Shown: one piece after another, positions 1 through 6,490 of the stretch
Numbering within the stretch: the first letter of the stretch is position 1
How the letters are laid out: each line of letters opens with the position of its first letter
Source of the DNA: Bacillota bacterium
GTDB lineage: Bacteria > Bacillota_E > Sulfobacillia > Sulfobacillales > Sulfobacillaceae
Length of the DNA: 6,518 nucleotides
Direction: 5' to 3'
Assembly (NCBI GenBank): GCA_021802375.1
Contig: JAKAAL010000249.1
Span: 1 to 6,518, forward strand
Program-made: the position numbers and the translations under genes
The notes under the pieces: generated by a model
The model's input: the letters and a program-made list of their open reading frames with translations, nothing else
The model's database searches: none
What the model was told of the DNA's origin: nothing

Positions 1-1
1 C

Positions 2-115
2 ATTGGCACCAATATGGACGAAAATCTCTTCGGACAGACCGCGGCCATCCGTGCTTATAAAGCAGGTGCGACGACCGATAATCCTCCGTGGGTGCATACG
101 AGCGAACGCGGATAG
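2..115 (+). CDS. C-terminal end of an unrecognised protein (partial, start outside window)
   Basis: An open frame enters from the left edge and ends at TAG 113-115, giving 37 residues that begin IGTNMDENLFGQTAAIRAYK and end PPWVHTSERG. The composition looks like a normal soluble protein: mixed charged residues, aromatics, and no low complexity. I do not recognise the family, and no motif allows a function to be assigned. Another frame that opens with GTG at 88 overlaps its end and runs to 384, but that frame shows no family signature and no ribosome binding site. The call rests only on an open frame of plausible composition, so this could be a chance frame. If real, the gene is separated from the transporter operon by almost 800 bases and is probably functionally unrelated. 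Confidence 0.4.
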   Translation: MGTNMDENLFGQTAAIRAYKAGATTDNPPWVHTSERG

Positions 116-826
116 TTTCTATAGCCCCCTCAGATGATAGCCCTCTGCTCAAGTGGATGACAAACCGTGACGACGCGATTGCGGGTGATGTGGATTATGG
201 CACCTTTGCAATCGCAATATCTATGGAAATTGTAACAATCGATACACTTTACCAAAGTGATCCCACCACAACAATCCTGCAGAATCACCGTAATTTCATA
301 AGCCTAAAAGGCATGTCCTTTTCTAAAATTTCCCGTCCCACGTCAGAATGTGCCCATCAAAAATTTTGGTGTCGCACTGCGTAAGATTACGGACCCCATC
401 CGATTCCCGAATTTGAATCGCCTAGCGGTCTGCTCGAAACTTGCATTCGACAAAGCGAAAGTGTACGCAGAAGGAAGAAGGTGGATCGCAACCGTACGCT
501 TTGCATGGGGCGTAGGCTTAGCCGCCAGGACGAAGAGCCATGCTAAAGCCATGTTCCCGCTGCCCTTCCGGGAATGAGTATGTTACGCTCCTGTCTCTTT
601 ACATGCAATCACTGTTTTAACTCAGTACCTGCCGACTATTGTCTATGGGGTGGTGGTCACAGGCCAAACCTGTCAAGAATTGGGTAGCGTCTAGCGCGAC
701 GGCCGCAAAAAGATTTAGAGCTACACTGGTCCATCAGGCTGTTCGCTGCCTCCAACTTGTGCTATATGAATGCGAGGACTGAAGTAATTAGGCTTTCCGT
801 CAGAAATATCAGACAATATGAGTTAA
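116..826. other. Long intergenic stretch without a recognisable gene
   Basis: Roughly 710 bases lie between the left-edge fragment and the promoter candidate of the operon. Several short frames exist (88-384 and 350-577 on +, 343-552 on -), but they overlap one another. None has a convincing ribosome binding site, and none gives a protein that I recognise. Frame 2 is open from about 307 to 694 except for one TGA at 575-577, which could be a decayed gene or chance. Two weak hairpins are present: TTCCCG/CGGGAA at 554-574 and ACAGG/CCTGT at 659-673. Neither is followed by a T-run, so neither is called a terminator. I see no tRNA, no T-box or riboswitch core, no direct repeats and no transposase remnant that I can name. 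Confidence 0.5.
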
Positions 827-855
827 TTGACAAATTAGTCATGTAGAATTATTTT
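827..855 (+). promoter_or_regulatory. Candidate sigma-A type promoter of the transporter operon
   Basis: A perfect TTGACA -35 hexamer (827-832) is followed by a 17-bp spacer and TATTTT at 850-855, which matches the TATAAT -10 consensus at four of six positions. The surrounding 820-880 stretch is clearly AT-richer than the upstream DNA. The promoter would start transcription a few bases downstream, near 862. It would drive the regulator and, through the short gaps that follow, the whole transporter operon. The weak -10 box means this is a candidate only. Confidence 0.5.
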
Positions 856-884
856 TAGATTAAAGAACATGTTGTTTATTTGTC
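829..884. repeat. Inverted heptamer pair GACAAAT...ATTTGTC flanking the palindrome
   Basis: GACAAAT at 829-835 overlaps the -35 box. Its exact reverse complement, ATTTGTC, is at 878-884 just before the ribosome binding site. The two centres are 49 bp apart. The core resembles half of the AraR operator of Bacillus subtilis as I recall it (ATTTGTAC with its complement). TTTGTC occurs again at 2014-2019, before the next gene. A heptamer pair can arise by chance, so this is only a candidate set of regulatory half-sites. Confidence 0.25.
861..878. promoter_or_regulatory. 18-bp near-perfect palindrome, candidate operator
   Basis: The sequence TAAAGAACATGTTGTTTA is its own reverse complement at eight of nine base pairs; the only mismatch is G865 against G874. 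The central eight bases AACATGTT are exactly palindromic. It lies just after the promoter candidate, at about the expected transcription start, and 10 bases before the ribosome binding site of the regulator gene. Dimeric GntR and LacI family proteins bind palindromes of this size, so autoregulation by the downstream regulator is the natural inference. An AT-rich 18-mer can be palindromic by chance, and no second full copy was found in the window. Confidence 0.45.
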
Positions 885-887
885 ACT

Positions 888-893
888 AAGGAG
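888..893 (+). promoter_or_regulatory. Ribosome binding site that decides the regulator start
   Basis: AAGGAG at 888-893 lies 10 bases before the in-frame GTG at 904. The longest version of the frame starts at TTG 880, which would place this motif inside the gene, and nothing comparable precedes 880. The GTG start is therefore preferred. It removes eight N-terminal residues and leaves the usual short lead before the first helix of a GntR winged helix. Confidence 0.65.
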
Positions 894-903
894 TTGGCCT
901 GTT

Positions 904-2010
904 GTGTCACTACACACAACCAGCGGGAAGTATTTGTTGGAATTATGCGAAACTTTAGAGTATAATGATCCATTCCCAACGGAAGCCGATTTGGCCAGAC
1001 AAATGAATGTCAGCCGAACAACTATTCGTCGGGCGTTGGGCGATTTGGTTGACTGGCACGTAATAACACGCATTCCAAAACGAGGAACTTTTGTCAATCC
1101 AAAATCCGAATGGCGAGTCCCTGTTGAAGAGAGCTTGCGATCAGGATTGATGGGTTTAATTGTTCCTTCGCTCGACAATGCATTTGACCGCCGACTCGTT
1201 TCCGGCTTTCTCCACGGAGCAGAAGAAAAAGGCATCGAAGTCGTGGTTCGGCTGTCAGAGGATAATCTCCAAAAAGAGAGTCAAATAATCGAGGAGTCGG
1301 TCAAGAGAAAATATCAAGGATTAGCTGTTTTTCCTTGCGAAAACGAACTCGTCAACAACGAGTTGGTCAAATATAAGTTGGAGCATTATCCCTTGGTTCT
1401 AATTGATCGATGGTTTCCCGGAATAGCGTTCAATTCTGTGCGAACTGACAATTATTTGGGCGGGGTATTGGCTGCAACCTGGCTTCTTCAACAGGGCTTC
1501 CACCGAATCTCCATTATTGCCCGCCACTACCGTGAGCCAGGAGGAACTGAAACCGTTCGTGAACGAATTCGCGGAATTGAAGATACCGTTATTCGATCAG
1601 GAGAACCTGTTCTGAGGGATTCATATTGTTTCGGACAGACCCTAACTAGGGAAGAATTTCGCAAAAAGGTCTATGAGAAAATTATTGATAACCCCGACGT
1701 TGACGCGGTCATTACCATTAGAGTGAGCGACGCACACGAATTCTACGACGTTTTGCGGCATAGTACGACTCAGCGGTTGGGTTGGGCCAGTTTCGACAGC
1801 TGGCACGATTATCCATCACTATTTTCTCCGTTGCCGGATGGAACTCATGCATTTGATGACATATCATGGGTCGACCAATCGGAATGGGAAGTGGGGCGAA
1901 TTGCTGCGTTGAGTTTGGCCAAGGTCATTCAAGATCCCACCACGCGTATCGACGAGATACTACCCGTAAAACTGCAAACATCACAAGGGGCTGTGTCTAG
2001 TAGCATTTGA
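904..2010 (+). CDS. GntR/LacI hybrid transcriptional regulator, AraR-like
   Basis: This is a DNA-binding regulator of 368 residues from GTG 904 (376 from TTG 880). Residues 26-48 are a GntR-type helix-turn-helix with ADLARQMNVSRTTIRRAL, followed by the wing ITRIPKRGTFV near 54-64. From about residue 82 to the end the protein is a LacI/periplasmic-binding-like effector domain. Visible landmarks are GLIVPSLDNAFDRRLVSGF at 84-102, GLAVFP at 139-144, LVLIDRW at 164-170, a V.TDN..GG segment at 179-187, and VDQSEWEVGRIAA near 323-335. This architecture, GntR head with LacI-type body, is that of AraR of Bacillus subtilis, whose effector is a sugar. The effector here is unknown. The gene is first in the operon, 33 bases before the solute-binding protein, so it probably controls the transporter and itself through the palindrome at 861-878. 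Family assignment is firm; the sugar effector and repressor mode are inferred. Confidence 0.9.
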   Translation: MSLHTTSGKYLLELCETLEYNDPFPTEADLARQMNVSRTTIRRALGDLVDWHVITRIPKRGTFVNPKSEWRVPVEESLRSGLMGLIVPSLDNAFDRRLVSGFLHGAEEKGIEVVVRLSEDNLQKESQIIEESVKRKYQGLAVFPCENELVNNELVKYKLEHYPLVLIDRWFPGIAFNSVRTDNYLGGVLAATWLLQQGFHRISIIARHYREPGGTETVRERIRGIEDTVIRSGEPVLRDSYCFGQTLTREEFRKKVYEKIIDNPDVDAVITIRVSDAHEFYDVLRHSTTQRLGWASFDSWHDYPSLFSPLPDGTHAFDDISWVDQSEWEVGRIAALSLAKVIQDPTTRIDEILPVKLQTSQGAVSSSI

Positions 2011-2043
2011 TATTTTGTCTAAGAACAAGGAGGAGAAATTACC

Positions 2044-3717
2044 ATGAAGTCTGGATCCACTATCAAAACAAGCGCAGTGGCTTTAATGGTGACTTTAATT
2101 GCTGCAGGTTGCGGCACCAGTTCCCAGGTCACCAGCGCTCCGTCTCATGGGAAACCCACCGTTGGAGGTTCTATTTCTATTAATGCATCCCCTCATGGTC
2201 CCTGGGCGGACGTCTTCAATCCCTATAGCCCTGGTGAAAATCAAGACGATATTGTGCCTGACATTTACGAGCCGCTCATTCAATGGAACAGTAATAACGG
2301 ACAGTCCCTCCCGTGGTTAGCTACAAAATGGTCATGGAATACTAAGGGAAACGTGTTGACTATGAATCTTCGAAGGGGAGTCAAGTGGACTAATGGTCGC
2401 CCCTTTACGAGCCGTGATGTTGTTTTTACGCTCGACATGTTGCGCAAATATCCCGCAGCAGATACTAATGCATTATGGAGTTACATGACCGGTGTGCAAG
2501 CCGATGGCTCGTATGCTGTTAAAATTACTCTTAACCATCCGAATTCTACGTTTCTTTATTATCTTGGGGAAACTCTGATTGTTCCGGAATCTCAATGGAA
2601 AAACGTCAATCCCGTTACCTATGCGGATACCCACCCCATTGGAACTGGTCCATATGTGCTCAAAAGCTTTAGCCCTGAAGAAATCGTGCTGACGCGTAAT
2701 CCGAATTACTGGAACCACCCCCAGCCCTACATTCAAACAGTTTATTATCCTGCTGAAACGTCGAATTCCAGCGATATTTTGGCACTGGATTCCGGTTCAT
2801 TGCAGTGGGCAAGCTTTTTTTCACCAAACCTGCAACATGAATTTGTGGATAGAAATCCGAAGGTCAACCATATAGATTTGACGGCCGATGCTTTAGATAT
2901 TCTTTACCTCAATAATCAACGCTATCCCCTCAATATACCCGCTGTCCGGAGAGCGCTTAGTGATGCAATCAACCGTAGAAAATTGTCAGTGATCGCGGAG
3001 AGTGGGTATTCGACCCCAACAACCTTAAATGGCATTCCCAAGTTAATGGCTAGTCAATGGTCAACACCAACAGAGCAAAAGAATGCTCAAGCAGTCTATA
3101 ATCCCAAATTGGCCAAAAGCTTGCTATTGAAAGCCGGCTTTAAGATGGGAAAGAATGGCTATCTCGTAACACCCCAGGGACATGAATTTTCCATGAACCT
3201 TGTGGTAGCATCGCCGTTCACCGATTTCGTTACCTTATCGAGTATCATGGCGTCCGATTTTCGTGCGATCGGTATTAATGCGTCCGTAGAAGAGACATCC
3301 GTGTCCAATTACCTGACGAAGCTGGAAGTGGGGAACTTTTCAGCCGGGGTCTGTTGGTCTCCGTCGGGGCCGACACCATTTTACACATTGAATCAGTTGA
3401 TGAATACGAACTATAGTGCGCCGATTGGCAAAGTCGCCACAGCAAATTATGAACGGTTTTCGGATCCGGCTGTGGAAACATTGGCCAGAGACTATGAGTC
3501 CACGACCAATTTTGCCAAGCAAAAAGTCTATGATCTGGAATTGGCCAAAATTATGCAAAGAGAGATGCCTGTGATACCGCTCCTCAACAGGATGACTCCG
3601 AACGAGTATTCCACGGCACATATTGCAGGATGGCCGAGTCCCTCCCATCCCTATTGGGACAACTCGTCCGACAGTGGTCCCATCGTTGTGCTAAATCGTC
3701 TGTACTACGTTCACTAA
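2044..3717 (+). CDS. ABC transporter extracellular solute-binding lipoprotein, family 5 (DppA/OppA type)
   Basis: This protein captures the substrate outside the membrane and delivers it to the permeases encoded next. It has 557 residues, normal for the family. ATG 2044 follows AAGGAGG at 2027-2033. The N-terminus is a lipoprotein signal: a basic start, a hydrophobic stretch to residue 21, and a lipobox ending AAGC with Cys23 as the probable lipidated residue. A Ser/Thr/Pro-rich linker follows. Family 5 hallmarks are IYEPLIQW near 74-81, LRRGVKWTNGRPFTSRDVVF at 109-128, PIGTGPYVL at 198-206 and NPNYW at 219-223. The end carries MPVIPLLNR and a GWPSPSHPYW segment. The N-terminal FNPYSP and the C-terminal GWPSP pattern remind me of a subgroup that includes oligosaccharide binders, but I cannot prove this from sequence. 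Family is certain. Substrate is open: peptide by default, sugar oligomer suggested by the adjacent regulator. Confidence 0.95.
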   Translation: MKSGSTIKTSAVALMVTLIAAGCGTSSQVTSAPSHGKPTVGGSISINASPHGPWADVFNPYSPGENQDDIVPDIYEPLIQWNSNNGQSLPWLATKWSWNTKGNVLTMNLRRGVKWTNGRPFTSRDVVFTLDMLRKYPAADTNALWSYMTGVQADGSYAVKITLNHPNSTFLYYLGETLIVPESQWKNVNPVTYADTHPIGTGPYVLKSFSPEEIVLTRNPNYWNHPQPYIQTVYYPAETSNSSDILALDSGSLQWASFFSPNLQHEFVDRNPKVNHIDLTADALDILYLNNQRYPLNIPAVRRALSDAINRRKLSVIAESGYSTPTTLNGIPKLMASQWSTPTEQKNAQAVYNPKLAKSLLLKAGFKMGKNGYLVTPQGHEFSMNLVVASPFTDFVTLSSIMASDFRAIGINASVEETSVSNYLTKLEVGNFSAGVCWSPSGPTPFYTLNQLMNTNYSAPIGKVATANYERFSDPAVETLARDYESTTNFAKQKVYDLELAKIMQREMPVIPLLNRMTPNEYSTAHIAGWPSPSHPYWDNSSDSGPIVVLNRLYYVH

Positions 3718-3733
3718 AGGGCGATCACTATCC

Positions 3734-3740
3734 GGGGGGG
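3734..3740 (+). promoter_or_regulatory. G-tract acting as an atypical ribosome binding site
   Basis: Seven consecutive G residues lie 7 bases before GTG 3748, exactly where a Shine-Dalgarno motif should be, and no GGAGG is present. A G-run can pair with the anti-Shine-Dalgarno sequence using G-U wobbles, so weak initiation is plausible. Binding proteins are normally needed in excess over permeases, so a weak site here would suit that ratio. The role is inferred from position only. Confidence 0.4.
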
Positions 3741-3747
3741 AATCGTC

Positions 3748-4725
3748 GTGTATCTGGCGAAACGCATAGGTTTTTACTTAATTACTCTGTATCTCGCCAT
3801 AACGTTGAATTTCTTTTTGCCACGCCTCATGCCAGGAAGCGCGGCAGCCGCCGTAATGGCCAGAGCCCAAGGCCGTATCAGCCCGAAGGCTCTTCATGCG
3901 CTGGAAGTCGCTTTCGGGCTTCATGTTCACGAATCACTGATAGCGCAGTACTTCAGTTATGTGGGCAATACCCTAACCGGTCATTTGGGAATTTCTCTGA
4001 CATATTTTCCCGAACCCGTTAGCGTAGTCATTCGTGAAACACTGCCGTGGACATTGTTTTTGGTTGGAACGGCTACCATCATTGCGTTTGTTGTCGGTAC
4101 ACTGCTCGGGATTGTGGTGTCATGGTATCGTGGACGCCCTATCGCAGATTCCGTTCCTGTCACGTTTACCGTGATGGCGGCCATGCCTTACTTTTGGGTC
4201 GCACTCCTCTTCTTGTATGTGTTTGGGTTTCTTCTGGGATGGTTTCCGTTAGAACACTCAATTGGCTCCACCGTTTCACCAGGCTTGAGACTGGCTTCCA
4301 TAGGCAGTATTCTTTATCATTCCGCTCTCCCTGCCTTGTCGATTGTTGTGACTTCGATGGGGGGGTGGATTTTGGGAATGCGCAATAACATGATCGGGGT
4401 ACTGTCGGAAGATTATATCAAATTGGCACAAATCAAGGGATTGCCGTCTCGCCGCGTCATGTTGCAATACGCAGCCCGAAATGCTCTATTGCCTTCGTTG
4501 ACCAGCATGGGGATGTCGTTAGGATTCGTCGTCGGGGGTGCTGTCCTTACCGAAATTGTCTTTAGCTATCCCGGTATTGGGTATGCCTTGTATCAAGCTG
4601 TCACCAATCAGGATTATCCATTGATGCAAGGCATTTTTCTGATTATCGTCTTGGCGGTGTTGTTAGCAAACTTTATCATCGATTTACTGTATGTGCGACT
4701 GGATCCACGCACAGGCGAACAGTAG
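3748..4725 (+). CDS. ABC transporter permease, DppB/OppB type
   Basis: This is one of the two membrane subunits that form the import channel of the dipeptide/oligopeptide/nickel superfamily. It has 325 residues, typical for DppB-like proteins. The N-terminus MYLAKRIGFYLITLYLAITL matches the first membrane helix of the family. About six hydrophobic segments are seen, near residues 8-28, 100-127, 145-171, 189-210, 254-278 and 297-318. The coupling (EAA) loop that contacts the ATPases is clear at 221-250: EDYIKLAQIKGLPSRR followed by ARNALLPSL. The end DLLYVRLDPR is characteristic of DppB proteins. The start is GTG 3748, 30 bases after the binding-protein stop, behind an unusual G7 tract. A second G7 run (4359-4365) lies inside the gene without breaking the frame. 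It should pair with the DppC-type permease that follows. Family is certain; substrate is not. Confidence 0.95.
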   Translation: MYLAKRIGFYLITLYLAITLNFFLPRLMPGSAAAAVMARAQGRISPKALHALEVAFGLHVHESLIAQYFSYVGNTLTGHLGISLTYFPEPVSVVIRETLPWTLFLVGTATIIAFVVGTLLGIVVSWYRGRPIADSVPVTFTVMAAMPYFWVALLFLYVFGFLLGWFPLEHSIGSTVSPGLRLASIGSILYHSALPALSIVVTSMGGWILGMRNNMIGVLSEDYIKLAQIKGLPSRRVMLQYAARNALLPSLTSMGMSLGFVVGGAVLTEIVFSYPGIGYALYQAVTNQDYPLMQGIFLIIVLAVLLANFIIDLLYVRLDPRTGEQ

Positions 4726-4745
4726 CGAGCTGGAGGTAAGTCGTC

Positions 4746-5663
4746 ATGAATCTGTCTATTCCCCACGCGACTAATGACAGTTCTCAGAAACCATCCCGTA
4801 AGCACAAGCTGAAACTGTCCACAAAAGCGATAGTGGGTATTGCGATTATTGCACTTTTTGTTCTGGTGGCGCTTCTTGCGCCTGTTATTGCTCCCCATAG
4901 CCCAACAGCAGAGTCCTTTACTCCCGGTTTAGCTCCCAACATACACCATTGGTTAGGGACTAATGCTTTGGGCCAAGGAGTTTTTTCTCAGGTCGTTTGG
5001 GGAACGCGTGTGTCATTGCTGGTGGCCTTTTCGGCAGGTATTTTATCAACCTTTCTATCCGTCATTGTGGGACTAGGCGGTGGCTACGCACGGGGAAATG
5101 TTGATGCCATCCTCTCATTGGTCACTAATGTGTTCCTGGTCATTCCCACATTACCTTTAGTCATTGTTCTGTCTGCGTACCTTCATCTTGCCGGTCAACT
5201 ACCTATTATCCTAGTCATTGGGTTAACAAGTTGGGCGTGGGGCGCCCGATCACTACGTTCACAAGCCCTGTCTTTAGCTCAAAGAGATTACATCTTGGAA
5301 GCTCGTTTGTTGGGCCAACCGTGGTGGAGCATCATTTTTGGCGAAATGCTCCCCAACATGGCTTCGCTGGTCGTGTCCAGTCTTCTTTTTGCGACTATCA
5401 ATGCCCTTCTCACCGAGGCCGGGTTGGACTTCCTGGGATTAGGCAACGTCAACACAACTAGTTGGGGAACCATGTTGTATTGGGCGCAAAATAACGATGC
5501 ATTGCTTAATGGTTACTGGTGGTGGTTTCTCCCACCTGGCCTTGCTATTGCCATCTTCGGAGGCTCGTTGGCTATGGTGAATTTCTCTATTGATGAGATC
5601 ACGAACCCACGCCTCCGTGTCTATAAAGTGACGAAACATAAAAGGAAGGAGGAAGTATCATGA
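4746..5663 (+). CDS. ABC transporter permease, DppC/OppC type
   Basis: This is the second membrane subunit of the importer, 305 residues. It starts at ATG 4746 behind TGGAGGT (4731-4737), 20 bases after the first permease. The N-terminus is a charged cytoplasmic leader of about 27 residues, followed by a membrane helix at about 28-50. The family motif LGTNALGQGVFSQVVWGTR lies at 70-88 and corresponds to the LGTD-LGRDVLSR segment of OppC proteins. The coupling loop is at 180-210: RDYILEARLLGQPWWSIIF, then EMLPN. The segment TEAGLDFLGLG at 233-243 is also typical. The C-terminus DEITNPRLRVY matches the D.LDPRLR ending of the family. The stop overlaps the ATPase start by four bases (ATGA), which indicates translational coupling. 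Family is certain; the substrate is that of the whole operon and is unknown. Confidence 0.95.
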   Translation: MNLSIPHATNDSSQKPSRKHKLKLSTKAIVGIAIIALFVLVALLAPVIAPHSPTAESFTPGLAPNIHHWLGTNALGQGVFSQVVWGTRVSLLVAFSAGILSTFLSVIVGLGGGYARGNVDAILSLVTNVFLVIPTLPLVIVLSAYLHLAGQLPIILVIGLTSWAWGARSLRSQALSLAQRDYILEARLLGQPWWSIIFGEMLPNMASLVVSSLLFATINALLTEAGLDFLGLGNVNTTSWGTMLYWAQNNDALLNGYWWWFLPPGLAIAIFGGSLAMVNFSIDEITNPRLRVYKVTKHKRKEEVS

Positions 5664-6490
5664 CCCCCGACGAATTCACGCAGAAACATTCGCAGAAAGA
5701 ACGTTCTCTCGTCCTTGATGTCAAACATTTGTCAGTGCAATATGCCAGCGTTCGGGGGTGGGTTTATGCGGTGAACGATGTGTCCTTCTCCTTGGAGCCG
5801 GGATGTTTTCTGGGAATTGCCGGTGAATCCGGAAGCGGTAAATCCACTCTCGTGATGGCAGCGTTGCGGATGTTGGATGACGAAAGCACAGAAATCACGG
5901 GAAACTCCCGTGTCGGAGGAAAGAATGTTTTTGAACTCTCAGCCGAAGCCCTCCGTCTTATGCGGTGGCAGGATGTATCATTTGTTCCGCAGAGTGCCAT
6001 GAATGCACTGAATCCTATTCTCCGTCTTCGTGATCAGTTGCGCGACGCTTACAGGGCGCATGTTCACCCCTATCACGTCACCGAAGCTGATGCTCGAGCA
6101 AACCAGGTCTTTCGGATGGTTAACTTAGACCCCAGGTGGCTTGACAGCTACCCTCACGAGTTGTCCGGGGGTATGCGGCAACGGGCAGTCATCGCCATGG
6201 CCTTGTTGCTGAACCCAAGTCTGATGGTGCTGGATGAACCTACTACCGCACTTGATGTCGTGGTACAAAAGGACATTCTCGATTTGATAAAGCGCCTTCA
6301 AAGACAATTGGGGTTTGCTGTCGTGTTCATTACACATGATTTGTCCCTTCTCCTGGAAATGGCCGACGAAATTATCGTTCTTTATGGAGGCAGCGTATAT
6401 GGGTGCAACGGGTCGTCAACAACTTCGTCGCCGGATCCAATTTCCACGATTTGTCCAGCATACATCACCACTATTCGTGCTCCGATATAG
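5660..6490 (+). CDS. ABC transporter ATP-binding protein, DppD/OppD type, C-terminus replaced by unrelated sequence
   Basis: This is an ATPase that powers the importer from the cytoplasmic side. ATG 5660 overlaps the permease stop and follows AAGGAGGA at 5646-5653. All nucleotide-binding motifs are intact: Walker A GESGSGKST (55-63), Q-loop VPQSAMNALNP with Gln111, signature LSGGMRQR (168-175), Walker B LMVLDEP (188-194) with Glu193, D-loop TALD (196-199), and H-loop ITHD with His226. The sequence is normal up to about LYGGSV (241-246). After that a DppD protein should continue through an HPYT region and a further ~50 or more residues. Instead the frame reads YGCNGSSTTSS and on to a TAG at 6488-6490. 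That tail is the antisense of a second ATPase gene lying on the minus strand. The 276-residue product would lack the C-terminal oligopeptide-transporter segment and is shorter than the usual 320-340. The catalytic core is certain; whether this exact protein exists depends on whether the junction is real. Confidence 0.9.
   Translation: MTPDEFTQKHSQKERSLVLDVKHLSVQYASVRGWVYAVNDVSFSLEPGCFLGIAGESGSGKSTLVMAALRMLDDESTEITGNSRVGGKNVFELSAEALRLMRWQDVSFVPQSAMNALNPILRLRDQLRDAYRAHVHPYHVTEADARANQVFRMVNLDPRWLDSYPHELSGGMRQRAVIAMALLLNPSLMVLDEPTTALDVVVQKDILDLIKRLQRQLGFAVVFITHDLSLLLEMADEIIVLYGGSVYGCNGSSTTSSPDPISTICPAYITTIRAPI

Noticed and set aside
88..384. Open frame on + starting at GTG 88
   Set aside because: It overlaps the end of the left-edge frame, has no ribosome binding site before GTG 88 and shows no recognisable motif; its composition does not argue for a real protein.
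554..574. Hairpin TTCCCG/CGGGAA as a rho-independent terminator
   Set aside because: The six-bp stem has a nine-base loop and no T-run after it.
343..577. Overlapping frames on both strands (343-552 on -, 350-577 on +)
   Set aside because: Short, opposed to each other, no ribosome binding site, no family signature.
659..673. Hairpin ACAGG-CCAAA-CCTGT as a leader or terminator element
   Set aside because: Only five base pairs, no T-run, and no surrounding conserved riboswitch or T-box motif.
3340..3648. Minus-strand frame of 102 codons within the binding-protein gene
   Set aside because: Shadow of the well-supported family 5 binding-protein gene on the + strand.
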